A stretch of 64,000 nucleotides of DNA, from positions 7,179,501 to 7,243,500 of the forward strand of contig NZ_LJJF01000001.1 in the NCBI RefSeq assembly GCF_001625365.1. The letters run 5' to 3'. Source of the stretch: Streptomyces sp. MJM8645 (lineage in GTDB: Bacteria > Actinomycetota > Actinomycetes > Streptomycetales > Streptomycetaceae). Position 1 is the stretch's first letter; each line of letters starts with the position of its first letter. The notes beneath the pieces were generated by a model, which searched no databases, was not told the origin of the DNA, and was given only the letters and a program-made list of their open reading frames with translations. Below, in pieces: positions 51,970 through 59,587 of this stretch. A program made the position numbers and the translations under genes.

Positions 51970-53105
51970 CGGGAGGGTTCCGTGATCTGGTGGTCCGTCG
52001 GGGTGGGGAGGGGCGTTCCGGTGGTGCGGCCGGTGGCCCCGGTGAGGGCGGCGATCTGGGCGCCGTAGGTGTCGAGGCCCTCGGCGGGGCCGCCGGGCAG
52101 GCCGGTGAGGTTGGGGAGCAGGTCGCCGAAGGCGTTGACCTCGCCGACCAGGGCGCGTCGCCAGCCGGCCGTGGGCAGGACGTCGACCCCGACCATCAAC
52201 GAGCCGGGGAAGCAGGCCGCCGCGCGCTCGGCCGTCTCCAGCAGGGCCGGCCATGCGGGCCCGGCGGCCTCCCGGGCCAGGTCGAGGCTGCCCCGGGCGC
52301 CGCCGAGGTGCAGGTTGGTCATCGGCTGCGCGCTCGTGCGCACCACCGCGTGGGTGGCCCGGCCGGCGACCACCACCACGCGCAGGTCCGCCGAGCGGCC
52401 GGACTGCGCGGCTTTCGGGATCCACTGCTCGACGTGCAGCCCGTCCGGTGCCAGCCGGTCGATGGTCTCGGCCACCTCCCGCTCGCTGCGGTAGTGGCGG
52501 ACCCGCAGCGAGTTGTGCAGCAGCCCGTCGGCCAGCTCGACCGACGTGGTGGCCAGGACCTGCCCGCGCGGCCCGAACTGCAGGGCCGTCACCCCGGAGG
52601 CGGAGGAGCCGTGCGCGGGCTTGACGAAGACCCGGCGCAGGCCGGCCGCGGCCAGCCGCCCGCGCAACTGCTCCCAGCCGGTGACCTCGCCGCCCAGCGC
52701 CCGGGGTACCGGCACCCCGGCGGCGGCGAGGAGCGTGTGTGCCCGCCGCTTGTCGAACATCACGGCGATCTCCTCCGGATCGCCCAGCAGCCGTACGCCG
52801 GGGCGCCCGGCCAGCTCGCGCAGCGCGGCCGTCACCCCCGCGTACCAGGCGGCCGTGCCCTCGACCCGGGTCGGCGCGTAGGACGGGCCGAGCGCCGGGC
52901 CGCGCAGCAGTTCGTCGACCAGGGCCTCCTCACCGGGCGACTCGATCCGCAGCAGGCCGTCCTCGGGCAGCCGGTAGTCGCCGCGCAGCACGTCCAGCCA
53001 GGGCAGGACGGCGGGCTCGGGCAGCCCGGCGGCCCGGGCGGCGGCGGCGAACAGCGTCACCCGTCGGTGCCCGGGATTGCCGAGGACGGTCAGCTGCGGT
53101 GTCAT
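51966..53105 (-). CDS. STM4014-family ATP-grasp protein
   Basis: A 379-residue protein with an ATP-grasp fold. VMFDKRRAHTLLAAAGVPVP begins the ATP-grasp N-lobe, GLRRVFVKPAHGSSASGVTA is the ATP-binding loop and lid, and a later MVGVDVLPTAGWRRALVGEV is followed by NAFGDLLPNL with the metal-binding Glu and Asn. ATP-grasp ligases activate carboxylates for amide or ester bonds. No partner substrate is known. It begins 15 bp after the first STM4015 gene stop. Confidence 0.86.
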   Translation of the reverse strand: MTPQLTVLGNPGHRRVTLFAAAARAAGLPEPAVLPWLDVLRGDYRLPEDGLLRIESPGEEALVDELLRGPALGPSYAPTRVEGTAAWYAGVTAALRELAGRPGVRLLGDPEEIAVMFDKRRAHTLLAAAGVPVPRALGGEVTGWEQLRGRLAAAGLRRVFVKPAHGSSASGVTALQFGPRGQVLATTSVELADGLLHNSLRVRHYRSEREVAETIDRLAPDGLHVEQWIPKAAQSGRSADLRVVVVAGRATHAVVRTSAQPMTNLHLGGARGSLDLAREAAGPAWPALLETAERAAACFPGSLMVGVDVLPTAGWRRALVGEVNAFGDLLPNLTGLPGGPAEGLDTYGAQIAALTGATGRTTGTPLPTPTDHQITEPSR

Positions 53106-53120
53106 CGTGCCGTCACCCGC

Positions 53121-54062
53121 CTACTCGGCGACCGCGACGTAGCGGTCCCCGTCGTCCTCGTCCTCGTCGGGGTCCTCGGCCTCGGAGAGGTCGAGCGCGA
53201 CCCCGGGCAGGGACTCGGTGAGGCGCTGCTGCAGCTCCTCGCTGAGGTAGTGGTGGTGCAGGTCGAGGGCGCGCAGGTGGGTGAGCGGCTGGCCCTCCAG
53301 CAGGGCGGCGGCGCCCTCGTCGGAGAGCACGCCCATGGACAGGTCGAGCGACTCCAGCCGGGCCACCACGGGCGCGTGCGCGACGGCCGAGGCGATCTCG
53401 TCCTGGAACTCACTGTTGGCCAGCCCGAGGTGGCGCAGGCTCGGGAGGCGGGCGCCGTCCAGGAAGGGCCCGAGGTCGTCGATCGTGGCGTCACCGCCGT
53501 ACTCGTCCACGCCGAGCCAGAGCGTCAGGCGCTCCAGCGCCGGCAGCTCGGAACCCGCCACCGCCCGCACCACCCGGGCCGGCAGGCCGCCGGCCTCGAA
53601 GCGCAGCGAGGTCAGCCGGTCGTGCCGCACCGGCTGGAGGCTCAGGTCCGTGCCACCGCGGACGGTCAGCTCGGTCAGCCCGGGGAAGGCCGTCAGCAGC
53701 GGGGTGACGTCGCCCATCTCCATCCAGGAGATCTCGCACTCGTCGTAGGTCACGTCCCCGAGGAAGAGCGCCTCCAGGGCGGGCAGGCGCTCCGCGTCCG
53801 CGGCGATGGCGGCGACGGTGGCGGCCACGGGGACGTAGCCGCCGTGCCACCAGGGGCCGATCACCAGGGCGCGGATTCCGCCAGGGTCGACGGTGTCGAG
53901 GAAGGTCTGCCAGAGCTGCGCGAAGTCGTGCTTCGCGTCGTAGTCCAGGGCGAGCCGCCAGGCGACCGAGCCGGCGGCGGGCGGCGTGCGGGTGCCGTCG
54001 TCGGGGGTGAAGTCGCGGATCGGCAGGTCGTGGAAGCGGTCGGGGTGGAGGGAGACGGTCAT
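53121..54062 (-). CDS. STM4015-family leucine-rich protein (copy 1)
   Basis: A 313-residue cytosolic protein with leucine-rich-repeat-like segments: LPALEALFLGDVTYDECEIS, LTAFPGLTELTVRGGTDLSL, LPALERLTLWLGVDEYGG, LPSLRHLGLANSEFQDEI, VVARLESLDLSMGVL and LTHLRALDLHHHYLSEEL. This beta/alpha solenoid is typical of STM4015 proteins, whose role is unknown. The C-terminus is very acidic. It is a tandem duplicate of the next upstream gene. Confidence 0.88.
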   Translation of the reverse strand: MTVSLHPDRFHDLPIRDFTPDDGTRTPPAAGSVAWRLALDYDAKHDFAQLWQTFLDTVDPGGIRALVIGPWWHGGYVPVAATVAAIAADAERLPALEALFLGDVTYDECEISWMEMGDVTPLLTAFPGLTELTVRGGTDLSLQPVRHDRLTSLRFEAGGLPARVVRAVAGSELPALERLTLWLGVDEYGGDATIDDLGPFLDGARLPSLRHLGLANSEFQDEIASAVAHAPVVARLESLDLSMGVLSDEGAAALLEGQPLTHLRALDLHHHYLSEELQQRLTESLPGVALDLSEAEDPDEDEDDGDRYVAVAE

Positions 54063-54139
54063 GTCGGTTCCAGACGGATGGGCGTGGTGGGCTGGTCGGT
54101 GTGGTGGTGCGGCGGCGTTGGGCGCGCGGGCGGTGACGG

Positions 54140-55096
54140 TTACTCGGCCACGGCGACGTAGCGCCACCGGTCGTCGGGCTTTCCGGCCTCGGAGAGGTCG
54201 ATCTCGACGCCCGGCAGGGCCTCGGTGAGGCGCTGCTGCACCTCCCCGGTGAGGAAGTGGTGGTGCAGGTCGAGGGCGCGCAGGTGGGTGAGGGGCTGGC
54301 CCTCCAGCAGGGCGGTGGCGCCCTGGTCGGTCAGTACGCCCATGGCGAGGCTGAGCGACTCCAGCCGGGCCACCACGGGCGCGTGCGCCACGGCGGCCGC
54401 GATGTCGTCCTCGAACTCACTGTTCTGCAGGCCCAGATGGCGCACCGCGGGGAAGCGTGTGCCGTCCAGGAAGGGGGCGAGGTCGTCCAGCGTGGCGTCG
54501 CCGCCGTAGTTGTCGACGCCGAGCCAGAGTTCGAGCCGCTCCAGGGCGGGGAAGTCGCAGCCGGCCACCGCCCGCACCACCGGGGCAGGCAGGCCGCCGG
54601 CCTCGAAGCGCAGCGCTCGCAGCGCCTCGTGGCGCACGGGTGTCAGCTCCAGGTCGCTGCCGCCGCGCACCACCAGCTCGGTCAGTTCGGGGTAGGCCGT
54701 CAGCAGCGGGGTGACATCGCACATCTCCAACCAGGAGATCTCGCTCTCCTCGTAGGTGACGTCGCCGACGAAGAGACCCCGCAGCGCGGGCAGCCGGTCC
54801 GCCGCCTCGACGATCGCGGCCAGGGCGGCGTCGAGTTGCTCCGGCTCGTCGGAGAACCACGGGCCGATCACCACGGCCGTCACGCGCTCGGTGTCGACCG
54901 TGTCGAGGAACTGCCGCCAGCGCTCGGTGAAGGCCTCCTCGGACTCGTAGTGCAGGCCGATCCGCCAGGCTGCCGACGCCGGCTCCGGCAGGGTCACGGC
55001 TGCCGCGTCGCCGGCGTCGGCGGCCTCGTCCAGGGCCTGGACGAAGTCGAAGACCGGGAGACCGTGGAACTGCTCGATGTGGTGGTTGACGGTCAT
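54140..55096 (-). CDS. STM4015-family leucine-rich protein (copy 2)
   Basis: A 318-residue paralogue of copy 1 in the same order of segments: LPALRGLFVGDVTYEESEIS, FPALERLELWLGVDNYGG, AHAPVVARLESLSLAMGVL and EGQPLTHLRALDLHHHFL. It is the first gene of the operon and begins at ATG 55096 after GAGGAGCAGC. The divergent 201 bp gap to 55298 carries the operon promoter; I saw no clear sigma-factor consensus. Divergence between copies is spread along the length, so the duplication is not recent. Confidence 0.88.
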   Translation of the reverse strand: MTVNHHIEQFHGLPVFDFVQALDEAADAGDAAAVTLPEPASAAWRIGLHYESEEAFTERWRQFLDTVDTERVTAVVIGPWFSDEPEQLDAALAAIVEAADRLPALRGLFVGDVTYEESEISWLEMCDVTPLLTAYPELTELVVRGGSDLELTPVRHEALRALRFEAGGLPAPVVRAVAGCDFPALERLELWLGVDNYGGDATLDDLAPFLDGTRFPAVRHLGLQNSEFEDDIAAAVAHAPVVARLESLSLAMGVLTDQGATALLEGQPLTHLRALDLHHHFLTGEVQQRLTEALPGVEIDLSEAGKPDDRWRYVAVAE

Positions 55097-55297
55097 GCGC
55101 TGCTCCTCAGGGGTCGGGGCCGAACACGTGTCTACCAGCCGGGTCCGACAATCCGGTGGCCGGGTGGCCGGCCGGGCGCGTTGTCAGACCCTTGCTCTAC
55201 GTTCTGGTCGTGGCTCCGGAACGTGACCGCGAACAGCGCGGTGGAGCCCGGGATTCCGGCAGTCGCCGGGGTCCGGCCGTACGGCGAGGGAGGACTG

Positions 55298-55624
55298 ATG
55301 TACCGCCAGGGCGATGTGCTGATCGTGCCGGTCGAGGAGGGCGCCGTGCCGCCCCGGGTGGCCGCGCTGGCCGTCCAGCCCCGGGACGGCCGGGGCCGGA
55401 TGGTGCTGGCCCTCGGGGAGGTCACCGGCCACGCGCACGCCGTGGTCGGTCCCGGGGAACTGCGCCGGGAGGCCGGTCCGTTCGGCGCGGGCTGGTTGCA
55501 CCTGCCCGAGGGCGGCCGGGTGGTGCACGAGGAGCATGCGGCGATACCGCTGCCGAAGAGCTGGTACCGGGTGGTGCGCCAGCGCGAGTACACCCCGGGC
55601 GCAGTGCGGGTGGTCGCGGACTGA
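55298..55624 (+). CDS. Small hypothetical protein paired with DUF6745 gene
   Basis: A 108-residue beta-rich protein starting MYRQGDVLIVPVEEGAVP. VLALGEVTGHAHAVVGPGEL and WLHLPEGGRVVHEEHAAIPL read as a barrel. No characterised family is recognised. ATG 55298 follows the near-ideal GAGGGAGGACTG. It is divergent from the STM4015 operon and precedes the DUF6745 gene by 199 bp, so the three could share a promoter region. Confidence 0.78.
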   Translation: MYRQGDVLIVPVEEGAVPPRVAALAVQPRDGRGRMVLALGEVTGHAHAVVGPGELRREAGPFGAGWLHLPEGGRVVHEEHAAIPLPKSWYRVVRQREYTPGAVRVVAD

Positions 55625-55823
55625 CGCAGGGTCCGACGAACGGGCCGACGGCTGACGGACCGGCCGACGGGCGGGTGGCGGGGTGGCGGGCGATGGCAGG
55701 CAGCCGGTAGACGGGTGGGCGGGCGCGGCGTGCCACGCGGAACGTGCAGCGTGGAACGCGCAGTGCCGAACGGAACGGAAGCAGGCGGCCGGGCGGGGAG
55801 CCCGGCCGGGAACGGAGCAGACG

Positions 55824-56942
55824 ATGGAGACGACGATCCCTGACCGCCCGGCGGGCGCGGTGACGGCCGGGCCCGCCGAGGTGACGGCCCGCTGGCGGGC
55901 CGCTGCGGCGGCCACCGGCCCGGCCGACCGGTCGGCGGCCGAGCACGCGGTCCGGGCCGCCTACCGGGCGGCCGGGCTGCCCGAGCCCACGGCCGTCCGC
56001 TGGTTCGGCTCGCCGTTCGCCGCCGCCGAGGCGGCGCTGCAGCTGCGGGCCGCCGGCGCGGTGAGCGTACGCGAGGCCGTGCGCACCGGGCCCTGGGAAC
56101 AGGCCCGGCGGCGGGCCGTCGAGGAGGTCGGCGCGGCCGGGTGGGCGGCGCACTGGGCACTCACCGGCGGCGAGCTCGGCCCGGTCACCACCCCGCTCGC
56201 CGACCGCATCCGCACGGCGGTCCTCGACCGGCTCGCCCCCGAGGCCGACCGGGAGGAGGCCTCGGACGACGCGGCCGCCGCCGCCCGCGCCCGGCGCACC
56301 ACCGTCCGGCTCGCCCTGCTCGACGCCGTGCGCGGCCAGCACGACGCTCCCTGGTTCGCCGCCTTCGAGGCCGCCTCCGACGCGGCCGGGGGCAGCGCCG
56401 AGGCCGTCGCGCCGCTCGCCGGGGTGGCCCGCGAGGCCGGCTGGTGGTGGCCGTACCAGGACGTCGCGCTGGTCAGCGAGCGCCCCGTCGCGCTGCACCG
56501 TGACGAGGCCGGGCGGCTCGACCGGGCGGACGGCCCCGCCCTGGAGTACGCCGACGGCTTCGCCCTGCACGCCTGGCGCGGCATGCCCGTGCCCGCCGAG
56601 TTCCTGGCCGGGCTGGCCGACGTCACCGTCGAGCGGATCCGCACCGAGGAGAACGCCGAACTGCGCCGTGTCCTGCTGGAGCACTACGGCTACGAGCGCT
56701 ACCTGGCCGACTCCGGTGCTGAGCCCATCCACCGCGACGAGACCGGGGTGCTCTGGCGGATCACCCTGCCCGACGACGAACCGGTGGTCATGGTCGAGGT
56801 CGTCAACTCGACCGCCGAGCCCGACGGCACCTTCCGCACCTACTGGCTGCGCGTCCCGCCGAGCACCCGCACCGCCCGCGCCGGGGTCGCCTGGACCTTC
56901 GGCATACCCGAGTCCGAGTACCACCCGCAGCGCGAGACCTGA
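55824..56942 (+). CDS. DUF6745-domain protein
   Basis: A 372-residue soluble protein matching DUF6745 by its N-terminal TARWRAAAAATGPADRSAAE followed by a helical middle (VRGQHDAPWFAAFEAASDAA) and the end SEYHPQRET after TYWLRVPPSTRTARAGVAWT. Function unknown. ATG 55824 lies after CGGAG. Its position next to the small protein and divergent from the STM4015 operon suggests a shared module, but this is inference. Confidence 0.82.
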   Translation: METTIPDRPAGAVTAGPAEVTARWRAAAAATGPADRSAAEHAVRAAYRAAGLPEPTAVRWFGSPFAAAEAALQLRAAGAVSVREAVRTGPWEQARRRAVEEVGAAGWAAHWALTGGELGPVTTPLADRIRTAVLDRLAPEADREEASDDAAAAARARRTTVRLALLDAVRGQHDAPWFAAFEAASDAAGGSAEAVAPLAGVAREAGWWWPYQDVALVSERPVALHRDEAGRLDRADGPALEYADGFALHAWRGMPVPAEFLAGLADVTVERIRTEENAELRRVLLEHYGYERYLADSGAEPIHRDETGVLWRITLPDDEPVVMVEVVNSTAEPDGTFRTYWLRVPPSTRTARAGVAWTFGIPESEYHPQRET

Positions 56943-57028
56943 CCGGCCCGGACCCCCGGCGCAGGCCGCTGAGCCGCGCATCTCGGCCAGCCGATCTCGG
57001 GGCTGCCCTCGGCGGGGTGCGGGACAGG

Positions 57029-57481
57029 TCAGCGTGAGGTCGGTCCGACGTTGCGGACCCAGACGGGGAAGGGGGGCCTGGCGTTGGGCGCGGTCTGGTC
57101 CGACGGGTCGGTCTCGGCTGGCTGTCGGCCGCTCAGGAAGCCCTCGACGAACGGAACGAGGTCGTCGGAGGGCAGGTAGGTGCCGCCGAACGGCAGTTCA
57201 TCGACGGCCACCGATCCGGTGGAGCAGCGGAGTTGATCGACCTGCTCGTCGTGCCACACGTAGAAGGTCGCCACCCCGGCGAAGCCCAGCGCGTGGATAC
57301 GGTGCCGGATGGCCTGAGCGGTTCGTTCGAAGGCGGCGACCACCTCGGTCACGGACAAGGACTGCTTGTCCTCATCCTCCGCACTCAGGTACCAGGTGTT
57401 GGTCCGCCACTCGACCCGCCGGTCGCTCGGCTCCAGCACCAGTGGTTCGTCCGCTATTTCGGCGATCCATGTCAATAGCAC
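57029..57481 (-). CDS. Hypothetical protein with uncertain start
   Basis: About 150 residues from GTG 57481. Coding character runs further upstream: LTLADPDDCTIHTGRDNSG lies in the same frame and reads like protein, but the only upstream starts lie inside the methyltransferase gene. So the N-terminus may be lost, or a CTG start (around 57541) is used. The visible part (VTEVVAAFERTAQAIRHRIH, FAGVATFYVWHDEQVDQLRC, GGTYLPSDDLVPFVEGFLSG) is alpha/beta with a C-terminal polar tail. It resembles small immunity-like proteins in style only; no family is claimed. Base use is slightly less GC-rich than its neighbours. Confidence 0.6.
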   Translation of the reverse strand: MLLTWIAEIADEPLVLEPSDRRVEWRTNTWYLSAEDEDKQSLSVTEVVAAFERTAQAIRHRIHALGFAGVATFYVWHDEQVDQLRCSTGSVAVDELPFGGTYLPSDDLVPFVEGFLSGRQPAETDPSDQTAPNARPPFPVWVRNVGPTSR

Positions 57482-57534
57482 CCCGGAATTGTCCCGGCCG
57501 GTGTGGATCGTGCAGTCGTCGGGGTCGGCCAGGG

Positions 57535-58317
57535 TCAGGGGGCGCGGGCGATGAGCACGGGTTGGACGAAGCCCGTTCGGGCGGGTGGTTGCCAGTGGGA
57601 GGTGGTGAAGCCGGCCTCGGAGGCGAGGGCGGTGAGCTGGGACTGGGTGAGGGCCCAGTAGGTGGAGCGACGGATGTCGGTCTGCCATTGGCCGGTGGCA
57701 TCGGGGGTGAGGTGGAAGAGCTCCAGGTCGTAGCGCTCGCCGTCCTCATGCCAGTGCCAGAGCTGGAAGATGACGGACCGTCGGCCGTCGCGTTCGGTGG
57801 TCTGGGGCGGGGTGGCGGCCGGGCGGGAGCGGCGCAGGTCGTCGTAGGGGCGGATGGTGAGCAGGAGCAGGCCGCCGGGGCGCAGCACGCGGCGCATCTC
57901 GGTGAGGGCGGTGCGGACCTCCTCGGGGGTGAGTAGGTGGGGGAGCGCGTTGTCGGCGCAGACGACGACGTCGAACCGGGCGTCGGCGAAGGGGAGCCCG
58001 CGCATGTCGGCGGCCGCGGTGGGGAGACGGAGGCCCCGTAGGGCGGCTTCGGTGACGGCCCGGGCGGCGGCGGCCGGGCTGAGGTCGGTGCCGGTGACGC
58101 GGTGGCCGAGGGCGGCGAGGCCGAGGGCCTGGGTGCCGATGCCGCACGCGCAGTCCAGGACGTCGACCGGGCGATCGCCGAGGCCGGCGCGGATCAGGGC
58201 GTCGAGGCTGGCGCCCTGGCGGGCGACGGAGGCGTCCCAGTCGGGGTAGAGGAGGTGGTACCCGGCCGCGAACTCGTCGTAGAAGCGGCCGACGGGGGAC
58301 TGCGGTGAGGAGGTCAT
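57535..58317 (-). CDS. Class I SAM-dependent methyltransferase
   Basis: A 260-residue methyltransferase. DVLDCACGIGTQALGLAALG is motif I, VTGTDLSPAAAARAVTEAAL motif II, and FDVVVCADNALPHLLTPEEV with LRPGGLLLLTIRPYDDLRRS later motifs. Small-molecule N- or O-methylation is likely; the substrate is unknown. ATG 58317 is the natural start, with no strong ribosome site seen. Its 3-prime end abuts the start-less gene at 57029. Confidence 0.87.
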   Translation of the reverse strand: MTSSPQSPVGRFYDEFAAGYHLLYPDWDASVARQGASLDALIRAGLGDRPVDVLDCACGIGTQALGLAALGHRVTGTDLSPAAAARAVTEAALRGLRLPTAAADMRGLPFADARFDVVVCADNALPHLLTPEEVRTALTEMRRVLRPGGLLLLTIRPYDDLRRSRPAATPPQTTERDGRRSVIFQLWHWHEDGERYDLELFHLTPDATGQWQTDIRRSTYWALTQSQLTALASEAGFTTSHWQPPARTGFVQPVLIARAP

Positions 58318-58623
58318 GGCGTCGGGGCTCCACGGTGGCGAGAGGGGTGAAGAGCGGGCACGACGGGCGTTGACGTGGGCGAGGTGGTAGGCGGGGTCCT
58401 CGCCTGCTCGTTCGTCACGCCGTCATCCTCGCCCAGCCGTACCGGGGGCGGACAGCGGTTTTCCGAGGCCGGGGAACGATGGGGCGGCGGTTCGGAGCCG
58501 GTGACCGGGCTGATCACGGCAGGCGGTCTGCTCGTGGTCCGGGGAACCGCCCTGCGGCACGAGGGCATGACCCGGACGGTGAAACAGTTCGCCGGGCGGG
58601 CGGGCCACCGGGATGATGCCGGT
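58318..58623. other. Divergent gap between two methyltransferase genes
   Basis: About 306 bp shared by the two divergent methyltransferase promoters. I see no operator-like palindrome or hairpin. An in-frame ATG at 58567 could extend the rightward gene by 19 residues. Confidence 0.5.
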
Positions 58624-59490
58624 ATGCGCACCTTCGAAGAGCTGATCGCCGAGGCCGAGGCGGTGTCCGTGGACGGCTGGGACTTCTCCTGGCTCGCCGG
58701 CCGCGCCACCGAGGAACGGCCGTCCTGGGGCTACCAGCGGCTGCTGGCCGAGCGGCTGGGTCGGGCCTCGGCAGCCCTGGACATCCAGACGGGCGGCGGC
58801 GAGGTGCTGGCCGGCGCGGCCCGGCTCGCCGCTGCGAAGCCCGTCGCAGGACAGCCCACCGAAGGGCAGCCCACCGAAGGACAGCCCACCGAAGGGCAGC
58901 CCGCCCCCGGGGCGTCTGCCCCCGCGCAGCGCGGAGCGCTTCCGGCCACCATGGCGGCCACCGAGTCCTGGCCGCCGAATGTCGCGCGCGCCACCGGCCT
59001 GCTGCACCCGCTGGGCGTGGTGGTGGTCGCGGACCCGGACGAGCCGCCGCTGCCGTTCGGCGACGGGGCCTTCGACCTGGTCACCAGCCGTCATCCGGTG
59101 AAGGCCTGGTGGTCGGAGATCGCCCGGGTGCTGCGGCCCGGCGGCGCCTACTACGCCCAGCACGTGGGGCCGGCGTCCGGGTTCGAACTGGTCGAGTACT
59201 TCCTCGGCCCGCAGCCCGAGGCACGCCGGGCACGCCGCCCGGAGGACGAGAGCGCCGCCGCGCGTGACGCCGGGCTGGAGGTGGTGGACCTGCGCTCCGA
59301 GCGGCTCCGGATGGAGTTCCTCGACATCGGCGCGGTGGTGTACTTCCTGCGGAAGGTGATCTGGATGGTCCCGGGCTTCACCGTGGCGGCCTACCGGGAC
59401 CGGCTGCGTGAACTGGACGCCCTGATCCGGGCGGAGGGGCCGTTCGTCGCCCACTCCGCGCGCTTCCTGATCGAGGCGCGCAAGCCGTAG
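58624..59490 (+). CDS. SAM-dependent methyltransferase with GQPTE-repeat insertion
   Basis: A 288-residue class I methyltransferase. LDIQTGGGEVLAGAARLAAA is a variant SAM-binding loop. The usual VDxSP-like motif is separated from it by an inserted, Pro/Glu-rich repeat of GQPTE units. Later motifs are FDLVTSRHPVKAWWSEIARV, LRPGGAYYAQHVGPASGFEL and FLDIGAVVYFLRKVIWMVPG. The substrate is unknown. ATG 58624 begins at the conserved MRTFEELIAEAEAV; ATG 58567 is an in-frame alternative. It ends in front of a strong bidirectional terminator. Confidence 0.82.
   Translation: MRTFEELIAEAEAVSVDGWDFSWLAGRATEERPSWGYQRLLAERLGRASAALDIQTGGGEVLAGAARLAAAKPVAGQPTEGQPTEGQPTEGQPAPGASAPAQRGALPATMAATESWPPNVARATGLLHPLGVVVVADPDEPPLPFGDGAFDLVTSRHPVKAWWSEIARVLRPGGAYYAQHVGPASGFELVEYFLGPQPEARRARRPEDESAAARDAGLEVVDLRSERLRMEFLDIGAVVYFLRKVIWMVPGFTVAAYRDRLRELDALIRAEGPFVAHSARFLIEARKP
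58850..58905 (+). repeat. 15 bp tandem repeat inside the methyltransferase gene
   Basis: About 3.5 units of a 15 bp sequence encode the GQPTE repeat in frame. Units differ only at synonymous positions, so the expansion is recent and the copy number may vary between strains. Confidence 0.85.
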
Positions 59491-59500
59491 GACGGCTCGG

Positions 59501-59545
59501 GCCCGGCCGCGCCCCGCCGGGGAGGGTGGCGGGGCGCGGCCGGGC
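59501..59545. terminator. Bidirectional 18 bp stem between methyltransferase and ABC-F genes
   Basis: A perfect 18 bp inverted repeat (59501-59518 and 59528-59545) with a 9-base loop lies in the gap of these convergent genes, ending both transcripts. Confidence 0.92.
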
Positions 59546-59587
59546 TGGCAGGTGGCGCCGTCACGCGGCGGCGTCAGGCGGCGCCGC

